12,991 nucleotides of DNA from an uncultured Acidobacteriota bacterium (GCA_903932385.1 CAIZGA010000667.1:1-12991), one strand, 5' to 3'. Counted from the stretch's first letter, positions 1 to 5,617 are shown. The notes: generated from the letters alone by a model not told the origin. A program made the numbers and translations.

Positions 1-233
1 AAGCTGTCATGCCGTTCATTGCGCCGCGCCTCGCGCACCAGAAAGATGGTGTTCAGCACCACGCCGGTCATCAACAAAAGGAAGAAGGGAATGCCAATGG
101 CCAGCCGCACCATCTGCTGCCAGTTCCACACCACCCAGCCGGTGGTCAGCGTAATGGCGAGCCCCAGCATCACCGCGCCCAGCACGATGAACAGGACAAT
201 GTTGCGTCGTTTTCCGCCGCTGCGTATAGGCAT
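1..233 (-). CDS. Membrane protein N-terminus, probable sensor histidine kinase (partial)
   Basis: The gene starts at ATG 231-233 and runs off the left edge, so only 77 codons are seen. The product begins MPIRSGGKRRN, a basic cytoplasmic tail. Two hydrophobic segments follow (about residues 11-32 and 43-64), separated by WNWQQMVR. After the second comes a charged stretch, LVREARRNERHDS. The pattern of two TM helices, then LNTIFLVRE-RRNE-HDS, is what I recall just before the His-box of some acidobacterial sensor kinases; the kinase domain itself is outside the window, so the function is inferred. There is no Shine-Dalgarno sequence: the start codon directly follows the six-T tail of the upstream terminator. 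An in-frame TGA lies a short distance upstream, so this is the first possible ATG. Overlapping frames here are less protein-like. Confidence 0.6.
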   Translation of the reverse strand, partial: MPIRSGGKRRNIVLFIVLGAVMLGLAITLTTGWVVWNWQQMVRLAIGIPFFLLLMTGVVLNTIFLVREARRNERHDS

Positions 234-270
234 AAAAAAGCACCCGCGCCGCAGACTGCCGGTCGGGTGC
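234..270 (-). terminator. Rho-independent terminator of the desaturase gene
   Basis: Read on the minus strand, GCACCCG (270-264) pairs with CGGGTGC (246-240), with a partly self-complementary 17-base inner part, followed directly by six T's (239-234). It lies 26 bases past the desaturase stop codon. The T-tract abuts the ATG of the next gene (231-233), so the terminator also occupies that gene's 5' flank. Confidence 0.8.
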
Positions 271-296
271 TCTCATTGTCTCAGTTACCGGCTTGG

Positions 297-1235
297 CTAG
301 GCCACTCCCGCCGGCTTGGGGTCGTTCGGATCAAACTGTGCCACCTTAATGTCTTTGGCCAGTCCCAATTTGCTCAGCAGCCAGATGCCGTAAAAGTTCG
401 GGTCAATCTCATACCAGGTGAGCCCGTGACGTGCCGATACCGGGTGCGCATGGTGATTGTTGTGCCAGCCTTCGCCGCCGGTCAGCAGAGCAACCCACCA
501 GCTGTTGCGGGACATATCGCGCGTCTCAAAGCGGCGCGAACCCCACAGGTGTGTCGCCGAATTCACCAGCCACGTTGCATGCAGGCCCAGCACAACACGC
601 AGCGCCACGCCCCACAGCAGCCATGACCAACCGCCAATAACAAACAGCGCAATGCCGACAACAGCGTTAGTCACCCAGTGGTACTTGCTCAGCCAAACGT
701 GGAACTTGTCGCGCGCAAGGTCCGGCGCATAACGGGCCATCATTTCGGTCTGCGTGCTCATCGACATGCCGCAGAGAATCCAGCCGACATGCGCCCACCA
801 ACCGCCTTCATTCGGCGTGTGCGGATCGCCTTCCTGGTCAGATAGCTGGTGATGCACACGGTGTGTACCCACCCAGAACATCGGTCCGCCTTCGAGTGAA
901 AGTGTTGCGCAAATCGTCATCGCATACTCCACCCACTTCGGCACCGTGTAGCCGCGGTGCGTCAGCAGACGGTGATAGCACATGCCAATACCAACGTTGA
1001 TGCTGAGTACATACAGCACAACAGCAATCGCCAGCGCCGACCAGCTAAAGCAGAACAACGCCGCCACTGCGCCGATATGCAGAGCGACGAGCGCAAGAAT
1101 GGTGACCCAGTTCAACTGGTCGCCCTGCGCCGCGCGGCCCAGCATCGGCATGGAACGGGCAATGCGGGTGGAGATGCTTACGCGCTCTGTTTCAACTGCG
1201 GATTCCTGTTTTTCTTCCAGTAGTTCTACGGGCAT
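297..1235 (-). CDS. Membrane fatty acid desaturase (acyl-CoA/acyl-lipid delta-9 type)
   Basis: This is a di-iron membrane desaturase that would introduce a double bond into an acyl chain and so adjust membrane fluidity. All three histidine boxes of the family are present: H88-RLLT-H93, H125-RV-HH129 and H258-NN-HH262, plus NSATH at 225-229. Hydrophobic stretches at about 45-80 and 190-225 give the expected two paired membrane spans. I chose ATG 1235 (312 aa) because a GAG-rich stretch sits 6-8 bases upstream and the first 29 codons of the longer frame (GTG at 1322) look non-conserved; an ATG at 1295 is also possible. The length fits bacterial stearoyl-CoA desaturase-like proteins (about 300-330 aa). 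The gene is monocistronic: it ends at a strong terminator and is divergent from the next gene. No electron donor domain is fused, so ferredoxin or a similar partner must act from elsewhere. Substrate (CoA or lipid bound) cannot be told. Confidence 0.92.
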   Translation of the reverse strand: MPVELLEEKQESAVETERVSISTRIARSMPMLGRAAQGDQLNWVTILALVALHIGAVAALFCFSWSALAIAVVLYVLSINVGIGMCYHRLLTHRGYTVPKWVEYAMTICATLSLEGGPMFWVGTHRVHHQLSDQEGDPHTPNEGGWWAHVGWILCGMSMSTQTEMMARYAPDLARDKFHVWLSKYHWVTNAVVGIALFVIGGWSWLLWGVALRVVLGLHATWLVNSATHLWGSRRFETRDMSRNSWWVALLTGGEGWHNNHHAHPVSARHGLTWYEIDPNFYGIWLLSKLGLAKDIKVAQFDPNDPKPAGVA

Positions 1236-1610
1236 AAAGTTCTCGTATTCCTTGTTGCTTGAAGTTAGTTGCAGATGTTGCTTACTGAAATTCATTGCAG
1301 GCCAGCTGCATCTATTCTTCACGCTAACAGTCGGCTGCCCTTTGTGCTGTAAGAGTTTTGTAAGCGAAACTACAGCGAATCAAGCGGGTAAAAACACGTT
1401 CTCACTGCAATAGTCCATACAACTTTCTTGCCTTTTCACCTTAGACTATTGCCTTATATTCGCTATGCAATTGTTGTCATTTATAGCTCTGTTCTCTAAC
1501 TAACTGCCTTCAACCACGTCCTGTCTGTTTATACTTGTACTCAGGAAGAGAACGTGCAATCACTAGAGTCTTATAGTTCGCCTTCACTAATAACAGGAGA
1601 CAACACATCC
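1236..1610. promoter_or_regulatory. Divergent control region, desaturase / AT-hook-like gene
   Basis: This 375-base AT-richer region holds no convincing gene. It contains a perfect 9-bp inverted repeat, GCAATAGTC (1407-1415) and GACTATTGC (1444-1452), separated by 28 bases, and TTGCCTT repeated at 1428-1434 and 1449-1455 (21-base period, two helical turns). A possible rightward promoter is TTTTCA (1433-1438), 16 bases, TATATT (1455-1460); it would give a leader of over 100 bases before ATG 1611. No strong leftward promoter was recognised. That these are binding sites is inference. Confidence 0.4.
1595..1600 (+). promoter_or_regulatory. Ribosome binding site deciding the start at 1611
   Basis: AGGAGA ends 10 bases before ATG 1611. 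A second site, AGGAAGAG (about 1543-1550), precedes an in-frame GTG at 1554 that would add 19 residues. The 1611 start gives the cleaner protein (MSISAVIAEID...), so it is preferred. Confidence 0.6.
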
Positions 1611-1826
1611 ATGAGTATTTCAGCAGTCATCGCAGAAATCGATCGTGAAATTGATCGCCTGCAGCAAGCAAAGAAATTGTTGACCGGTGTATCAGTAACC
1701 AAGCGTGGACCCGGCCGTCCTGCAGGTGCAGCCAGCAAGACCCGTCGCGTACTCAGTCCCGCAGCTCGTGCCAAGATCGCAGCCGCACAGCGGGCGCGTT
1801 GGGCCAAGCAGAAAAAGTCTGCCTAA
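1611..1826 (+). CDS. Small basic AT-hook-like DNA-binding protein (71 aa)
   Basis: The product is 71 aa and strongly basic in its second half. Residues 4-24 (AVIAEIDREIDRLQQAKKLL) form an amphipathic helix that could make a coiled coil. Residues 31-39 read KRGPGRPAG, which contains the GRP core of an AT-hook that binds the minor groove of AT-rich DNA. Residues 48-69 (LSPAARAKIAAAQ-RARWAKQKK) form a Lys/Arg/Ala helix like the tails of small nucleoid-associated proteins. An oligomerising N-terminus plus a DNA-binding C-terminus suggests an H-NS-like or nucleoid role; that is inference. The gene stands alone, with its own leader and a strong terminator 42 bases downstream. A GTG at 1554 is the alternative start. 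Confidence 0.8.
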   Translation: MSISAVIAEIDREIDRLQQAKKLLTGVSVTKRGPGRPAGAASKTRRVLSPAARAKIAAAQRARWAKQKKSA

Positions 1827-1868
1827 CTTCTACTGTTGAGCATCCTCCCCACAACTCCAGACAACATA

Positions 1869-1910
1869 AATAACAAGGCCGGATGCATTGACGCATTCGG
1901 CCTTGTTATT
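1869..1910. terminator. Strong bidirectional terminator between convergent genes
   Basis: AATAACAAGGCC (1869-1880) pairs perfectly with GGCCTTGTTATT (1899-1910), and the inner GGATGC/GCATTC extends the stem to 18 bp with one G-T pair and a six-base loop. The flanks are A-rich on the left and T-rich on the right, so it can serve both the rightward 71-aa gene and the leftward TPR gene. Confidence 0.9.
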
Positions 1911-1937
1911 TAACTCAGTAAATTTTTCTAGCGCGAG

Positions 1938-2882
1938 TTACCCGGCAACACTGCGCACCGGTCGACTGCCGCGGTGAATTATCGATAGCCGTTCCTGCCC
2001 CAGAATCTTTTTCGCCTGTCCACGCGCATGGCTCGCCCACGGGCCCACCGGGTCCAGCCGCGCATACGCCATCCAGTGCCGCAACGCGCGACGCCGTTCC
2101 CCTTGCCGCTCGTAAGCCAATGCAAGGTTGTAATGCGCGTCGGCATAATTTGGAACCAACTCAATCGCCCGCTGGTACGACTCAATCGCCTCCGGCAGCC
2201 GATGCAATTCATCCAGCACATTGCCCAGATCAAAAAATGCCAGCGCGTATTCGCCGTCCGCCACAGTCGCGCGACGATACAACGCTTCCGCTTCCAGAAA
2301 CTTTCCCTGGTTGTAATGAATCGTTCCCAGGTTGATGCAAGCCGGAGCATGCTGCGGATTCAATTCCAGTATCTGTCGGTACAACGCGGCTGACTCCTGC
2401 AACAATGCCGGCTGCAACGCTCCAGCCTCTTCCAACTGCACCGCGCGCAGAAACATCTCCTGCAACTGCGCCATGCTGCTGCTCTGCTGCGGAGCAAAAC
2501 TGTGAGCGTCCACGGTCTGCCCGTCGAAATCAAACATCAGTTGCGGAGAGAACGGATCTTCAACGGCGCCGTCGTGACGGAAGACCAGCCGCGAACCTTT
2601 GCGCACGGCATCGGCCTCCAGCAGCGGGCTCTGCATGCCGGCAACGCGGCGCATCGCTTCCACCGTATCGCGGATCTTTGCCAGATTCATTTGCTTGCTG
2701 CTCAGGTCGCGCAGTTTGCGCAACTCCACCAGGTCCTGAAAGCTGTAGCTTTCCTTCTGGACTACCAGACCGGAGTTTTCCCAGCGTTGTAATTGACGGG
2801 GCTGCAGGTGCAGGATGCGGAGCACATCCTCGCGACGATACCTGGAAACTGTGGTGAAGGCCAAGGTCACCGTTCTATGCAC
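1938..2882 (-). CDS. MerR-like HTH and TPR-repeat protein
   Basis: The product is 314 aa in two parts. Residues about 14-95 resemble a MerR-type winged helix: YRREDVLRILHLQPRQLQRWENSGLV is the recognition region, followed by SYSFQDLVELRKLRDLS and a helix ending near 95. A linker of about 55 residues follows. Residues about 150-290 hold at least three TPR units, with signatures such as ACINLGTIHYNQGKFLEAEALYRRA, AFFDLGNVLDELHRLPEAIESYQ and AHYNLALAYERQGERRRALRHW. MerR proteins usually carry a short effector domain; here TPRs replace it, so the signal may be a protein partner. Target genes are unknown. The start is GTG 2882; GTG 2870 is an alternative. There is no clear Shine-Dalgarno sequence. 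The gene converges on the 71-aa gene across the shared terminator. The fold call is firm, the regulatory role is inferred. Confidence 0.8.
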   Translation of the reverse strand: MHRTVTLAFTTVSRYRREDVLRILHLQPRQLQRWENSGLVVQKESYSFQDLVELRKLRDLSSKQMNLAKIRDTVEAMRRVAGMQSPLLEADAVRKGSRLVFRHDGAVEDPFSPQLMFDFDGQTVDAHSFAPQQSSSMAQLQEMFLRAVQLEEAGALQPALLQESAALYRQILELNPQHAPACINLGTIHYNQGKFLEAEALYRRATVADGEYALAFFDLGNVLDELHRLPEAIESYQRAIELVPNYADAHYNLALAYERQGERRRALRHWMAYARLDPVGPWASHARGQAKKILGQERLSIIHRGSRPVRSVAG

Positions 2883-2883
2883 C

Positions 2884-2919
2884 CTAAGTGAGTATGCTTA
2901 GAGTTTTCGCGGCGAGCAA
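2884..2919 (-). promoter_or_regulatory. Possible promoter and dyad of the HTH-TPR gene
   Basis: On the minus strand, TTGCTC (2919-2914), a 17-base spacer and CATACT (2896-2891) form a weak promoter match. The inverted repeat CTAAG-N8-CTTAG (2884-2901) covers the -10 box. Transcription would start within a few bases of the GTG, so the mRNA could be leaderless. Autoregulation by the encoded HTH is a guess. Confidence 0.3.
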
Positions 2920-3023
2920 GTGGAAATTTGCGTGGAAATAGAGAAAGCGTAGGAAATCATTGCTTCAATCCAGATTTGGTCTGGACGTTTAACATTTCTG
3001 CATAGTTTGGAAGTGGACTGCTG

Positions 3024-3052
3024 GGGGCCGCAGGTACTTTGTACCCGGCCCC
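3024..3052. other. GC-rich hairpin without a T-tract
   Basis: GGGGCCG (3024-3030) pairs with CGGCCCC (3046-3052) and GGTAC (3033-3037) with GTACC (3041-3045), leaving a CA bulge and a TTT loop. It lies 30 bases after the stop codon of the 33-aa gene on the minus strand, so it may protect or end that transcript. Neither side has a U-run, so a classical terminator is not supported. Confidence 0.5.
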
Positions 3053-3082
3053 GTGGTTTGCGTGCTCGCTCAATTTCGCGGC

Positions 3083-3184
3083 TTAGGCAATCTCTTCTTC
3101 AGAGTCTTCGCCAGAGAACGCGGCCACGATGCAAGGTGCGAGAAGCATTGCGATGAAGCTGAGAGCTGTAATCAAATCGTGCAT
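3083..3184 (-). CDS. 33-aa single-pass membrane micro-protein
   Basis: This short gene starts at ATG 3182-3184 and stops at TAA 3083-3085. It has a textbook AGGAG (3193-3197, minus strand) exactly 8 bases before the start. The product has a short N-terminus (MHDLITALS), a hydrophobic span over about residues 5-23 (ITALSFIAMLLAPCIVAAF) with one Cys, and a very acidic tail (SGEDSEEEIA). The shape is that of a one-TM peptide with an acidic soluble end. I do not recognise a family. A GC-rich hairpin lies 30 bases downstream. The neighbours (HTH-TPR gene, kduD) do not suggest a role. Evidence is the start signal plus protein-like composition; a chance ORF cannot be ruled out. Confidence 0.55.
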   Translation of the reverse strand: MHDLITALSFIAMLLAPCIVAAFSGEDSEEEIA

Positions 3185-3192
3185 ATCATCAT

Positions 3193-3197
3193 CTCCT
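3193..3197 (-). promoter_or_regulatory. Shine-Dalgarno sequence of the 33-aa micro-protein
   Basis: AGGAG on the minus strand, 8 bases before ATG 3184. The ATGs between it and the start (ATGATGATATG) are out of frame or too close to the site, and the frame from the first ones stops almost at once, so the site selects 3184. Confidence 0.6.
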
Positions 3198-3364
3198 GGG
3201 GGGTCAGAAGTTTTACTTCCCTTCCAACATTTCTAGAATCCGATAGACAGCGATTTCTGAACATTCCACTTCCGCACTTTTCAAAATCCATTCGTGTCAC
3301 ATGCCACTAACACGGGAGTGTCATGTACCACTGCAAACCCATTGTTGATTGGGGATTTGCACCC

Positions 3365-3376
3365 GCCCGCGCGGGC
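3365..3376. repeat. Perfect 12-bp palindrome before kduD
   Basis: GCCCGCGCGGGC is fully self-complementary and lies 19 bases upstream of the chosen kduD start, where a ribosome would load. It could be an operator or a hairpin that limits translation initiation; in GC-rich DNA it may also be chance. Confidence 0.4.
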
Positions 3377-3395
3377 TATGTATGGTTACATCAAG

Positions 3396-4172
3396 ATGCC
3401 CGAATCGACACGCGTTCTCGATACTTTTCGCCTCAACGGCCTTACCGCTCTCGTCACCGGATCCGCCACCGGTCTCGGCGCTGCCATGGCCATCGCATTG
3501 GCAGAGGCCGGCGCCGCCGTTGCCTGTCACGGCAATCGCCGCCCCGCCGCTGAAACCGCCGCGCACATAACCGATATGGGCGGTACCGCCGCCGCATTCG
3601 CCGCAGACCTTTCTGATCCCGCAGGCGCAAAGTATCTTTTTGATCAGGTTTCCGCCCGCTTCCCGCAGGTGGATATTCTCGTCAACAACGCCGGCACCAT
3701 CTACCGCGAAGCCGCCGTCGACCACAACCTCGCCGAGTGGCAAAAAATTCTGCAGGTGAATCTGACCAGCGTCTTCGAACTCAGTCAGCTCGCCGCCAAG
3801 GGAATGATTGCCCGCTGCCACGGAAAAATCATCAACACTGCATCACTACTTTCATTCCAGGGTGGAATTCGCGTACCGAGTTATGCAGCCTCCAAAGGAG
3901 GCGTGGCACAGCTTACTAAAGCTTTGGCGAATGAGTGGGCACCGCACGGCATTCAGGTCAACGCCATCGCGCCCGGCTACTTTCGCACTTCGAATACGGA
4001 AGCTCTGCAGGCCGATGAGACCCGCAGTCGCCAGATTCTCGAACGCATCCCCGCAGGCCGCTGGGGAGATCCCGCCGACCTCGCAGGTGCGACGGTCTTT
4101 CTCGCCTCGCGAGCCAGCGACTACGTCACCGGAACCATCCTCACCGTCGACGGCGGTTGGATGGGGCGTTAG
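3396..4172 (+). CDS. kduD: 2-dehydro-3-deoxy-D-gluconate 5-dehydrogenase (KduD), SDR family
   Basis: This is a classical short-chain dehydrogenase of 258 aa. In the pectin/uronate pathway KduD interconverts 2,5-diketo-3-deoxygluconate and 2-keto-3-deoxygluconate with NAD(H) in the cytoplasm. The nucleotide-binding motif TGSATGLG is at 21-28, D71 follows the third strand, NNAG is at 97-100, N122 is the structural Asn, and the catalytic residues are S150, Y163 and K167 (YAASK). KduD-like signatures are SFQGGIRVPSYAASK, ANEWA-HGIQVNAIAPGY, IPAGRWGDPADL and the C-terminal TVDGGWMGR. I chose ATG 3396 because it leaves the usual short lead before FRLNG; ATG 3378 and GTG 3294 are also open but no start has a strong Shine-Dalgarno sequence. 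No kduI is nearby. The stop codon overlaps that of the convergent mutarotase gene. A related deoxy-sugar dehydrogenase is the alternative. Confidence 0.88.
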   Translation: MPESTRVLDTFRLNGLTALVTGSATGLGAAMAIALAEAGAAVACHGNRRPAAETAAHITDMGGTAAAFAADLSDPAGAKYLFDQVSARFPQVDILVNNAGTIYREAAVDHNLAEWQKILQVNLTSVFELSQLAAKGMIARCHGKIINTASLLSFQGGIRVPSYAASKGGVAQLTKALANEWAPHGIQVNAIAPGYFRTSNTEALQADETRSRQILERIPAGRWGDPADLAGATVFLASRASDYVTGTILTVDGGWMGR

Positions 4173-4519
4173 TTTTTCTGCGTTTTCAGATCAAAGATTT
4201 TTTCCATCAGCATCCACTTCTCACCGGGCTTGGCCAGCGGCAGCGCCTGCTGATACTTCCACATCAACTGCTCCCACTCCTGCACCTTGTGACTGGCGGC
4301 ATCGGCGGCGGACTTCGCAGCCATGTCGAACTCCGGCCGCACATCCATGATCATGTACATGCGCGTACCGAGCAGATAAATTTCCATCGTCTCAATGCCG
4401 GCGTCGCGGATGCTTTTTAGAATCTCCGGCCACACGGCTTCATGGTGGCGTTTGTATTCTGCAATCAGTGCCGGATCGTCCTTCAGGTCCAGCGCCAGGC
4501 AATACCGTCGCAAACTCAT
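4169..4519 (-). CDS. rhaM: L-rhamnose/L-fucose mutarotase (RhaM family, DUF718)
   Basis: The 116-aa product belongs to the RhaM family of ferredoxin-like dimers that interconvert the alpha and beta anomers of 6-deoxy sugars in the cytoplasm. Residues that match the E. coli active site are Y22 and H26 (in EYKRHHEAVWPEI), Y48 (METMEIYLL region) and Trp in the 82-89 stretch (EWEQLMWKY). The C-terminus carries the conserved LPLAKPGEKWMLMEKIFDL. This longer WKYQQALP-KPGEKW form is often seen beside L-fucose pathways, so fucose is as likely a substrate as rhamnose. ATG 4519 has GGAG 6 bases upstream; an upstream in-frame start at 4597 is rejected because it would overlap marR and has no such site. 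marR lies 46 bases upstream on the same strand, so the two may be co-transcribed. Confidence 0.88.
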   Translation of the reverse strand: MSLRRYCLALDLKDDPALIAEYKRHHEAVWPEILKSIRDAGIETMEIYLLGTRMYMIMDVRPEFDMAAKSAADAASHKVQEWEQLMWKYQQALPLAKPGEKWMLMEKIFDLKTQKN

Positions 4520-4565
4520 CTCGCTCTCCAATATTCCAACGCAGGCAGAATAGCAGTATCCGGTT

Positions 4566-5024
4566 TTAGACCACCGACTTCGCAGGATGAATTTCATTAA
4601 TCTTCGTGAAGAATTTCAGTACTACTTCCAGTTCCTCATCCGGCGTGTCAGAAAGTACCTGGGCAAACTGCGCCTTCAGCCGGGAATAATACTGGCTGTG
4701 CAATTTCTCCATCTTTTTCGCACTCACTCGAATCAACACGCTGCGGCGGTCATCCGGATTGGATTCGCGTTTGATGCAGCCCGATTTTTCCAACCGGTCC
4801 AGCATCACCGTCACACCGCCGGTGGTCAGTCCCAGCCCCTCCGCCAGTTTCCCCGGCGTCGTCGTCCCCAATAAATCCAGCAGATTCATGCACTGCATGT
4901 CCGTCAGATGCAGCCCTGTGCGGTCCGCAACCTTCTGGTTGAACAATATGGTCTCCACCACAAAACGGCGGATCTGGCCCACCATTTCAAGCTGTAGCGG
5001 AGTCAGGTTCATCAAATCGCTCAT
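4566..5024 (-). CDS. MarR-family transcriptional regulator
   Basis: The 152-aa product is the normal length for MarR proteins, which bind DNA as dimers and release it on ligand binding or oxidation. Residues about 10-35 form the N-terminal dimerisation helix. The winged helix covers about 42-103: LTDMQCMNLL, TTPGKLAEGLGLTTGGVTVMLDRLEKSG (recognition helix near 67-80) and the wing NPDDRRSVLIRVS with the typical DDRR. C-terminal helices (105-150) complete the dimer. Two Cys (C45, C83) are present, so redox sensing cannot be excluded. ATG 5024 has AGAGG about 9 bases upstream. The gene is divergent from the 150-aa gene at 5158 and the shared region contains dyads suited to a MarR dimer, which suggests control of both directions. 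The mutarotase gene lies downstream on the same strand. Confidence 0.9.
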   Translation of the reverse strand: MSDLMNLTPLQLEMVGQIRRFVVETILFNQKVADRTGLHLTDMQCMNLLDLLGTTTPGKLAEGLGLTTGGVTVMLDRLEKSGCIKRESNPDDRRSVLIRVSAKKMEKLHSQYYSRLKAQFAQVLSDTPDEELEVVLKFFTKINEIHPAKSVV

Positions 5025-5054
5025 TCAACGTGCCTCTTACTGGGGAAATTTCCG

Positions 5055-5112
5055 GTTGACTTCAACATGCCATAATGCTATTCATAATAGTATCTTATTT
5101 GGTAAGTATCTT
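5055..5112. promoter_or_regulatory. Operator-like repeats between marR and the 150-aa gene
   Basis: Three motifs are seen. GTTGA-CT-TCAAC (5055-5066) has 5-base arms; GTTGA/TCAAC arms occur in the MexR operator, although with a wider spacing there. CTATT-CAT-AATAG (5078-5090) is a second perfect dyad. AGTATCTT occurs twice in direct orientation (5089-5096 and 5105-5112, 16-base period). A TTGACT at 5056-5061 could be a rightward -35 box, but no good -10 box is correctly spaced. Binding by the adjacent MarR is inferred. Confidence 0.45.
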
Positions 5113-5121
5113 TCAGTCTAA

Positions 5122-5141
5122 GTAACAACCCTGTAACAACC
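5122..5141 (+). repeat. Tandem GTAACAACC in the 5' leader of the 150-aa gene
   Basis: GTAACAACC occurs at 5122-5130 and 5133-5141, an 11-base period (about one helical turn), ending just before the AAAGGAG ribosome binding site (5142-5148). It could be a binding site on DNA or mRNA; it may equally be a chance duplication. Confidence 0.4.
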
Positions 5142-5157
5142 AAAGGAGACACCCCAC

Positions 5158-5610
5158 ATGCTCTCTGATAACAAACACACGGAAACCATGAACAACACTA
5201 CTAACGTTTGCCCCGAATTCCTGCAGCTGGCAGAGCGCGAGCTTTCCGCCTTCACCATCGCCGTCCATCAGACCTCCGGCGCCGAGGCTGCCGGCCGTGC
5301 CGCCGAGTGCTGGCTTGCCGAACTCGGCAGCTATGCACCGGAAAAGTACGTGCCTGAAGAAGCCCACCGGCATCTGCGTATGGTTTCCGTACTGGCTGCC
5401 AGCCGTCTGGCGCATGAGTCTGCCTCGAACACAAAACCATGCACCTCGGTGCCAGCCCCCGCCCAGCCATATCTCGTCCACAGCAAGCCGAACGCAGCTT
5501 CATTCGATGACAAGCCTGTGCAGGGAATGCTGGCCCGGCTGTTCCACAAGTTTTTCGTCTGTGCGTTGCATGCTGCGAATGACCTGATTCAGGTCTCGCT
5601 GATGCTGTAG
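5158..5610 (+). CDS. Uncharacterised 150-aa protein divergent from marR
   Basis: I do not recognise this protein. It is translated from ATG 5158 with AAAGGAG ending 9 bases upstream; an internal ATG at codon 11 is possible. Residues about 18-45 (CPEFLQLAERELSAFTIAVH-) and 46-90 (a Glu/Ala-rich part with AECWLAELGSYAPEKYVPEEAHRHLRMVSVLAASRLA) look helical. A Pro/Ser-rich linker follows (about 92-115), then a helix with hydrophobic face (MLARLFHKFFVCALHAANDLIQVSLML). There is no signal peptide or clear TM helix. It contains three Cys (C18, C52 region, late C). Divergence from marR over shared dyads suggests regulation by that MarR protein. It ends 7 bases before the convergent glycosyltransferase stop codon. 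Confidence 0.7.
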   Translation: MLSDNKHTETMNNTTNVCPEFLQLAERELSAFTIAVHQTSGAEAAGRAAECWLAELGSYAPEKYVPEEAHRHLRMVSVLAASRLAHESASNTKPCTSVPAPAQPYLVHSKPNAASFDDKPVQGMLARLFHKFFVCALHAANDLIQVSLML

Positions 5611-5617
5611 GTTGTCG

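Noticed and set aside
16..276. Minus-strand 86-aa frame overlapping the partial kinase-like gene
   Set aside because: The other minus frame gives two clean TM helices and a charged linker; this frame is Arg/Ala/His-rich noise.
1236..1322. 29-residue N-terminal extension of the desaturase (GTG 1322)
   Set aside because: No ribosome binding site and a non-protein-like sequence; ATG 1235 gives the family's usual length.
3053..3310. Plus-strand 85-aa frame over the 33-aa gene
   Set aside because: No ribosome binding site and a composition unlike a protein; the opposite-strand micro-gene has far better start signals.
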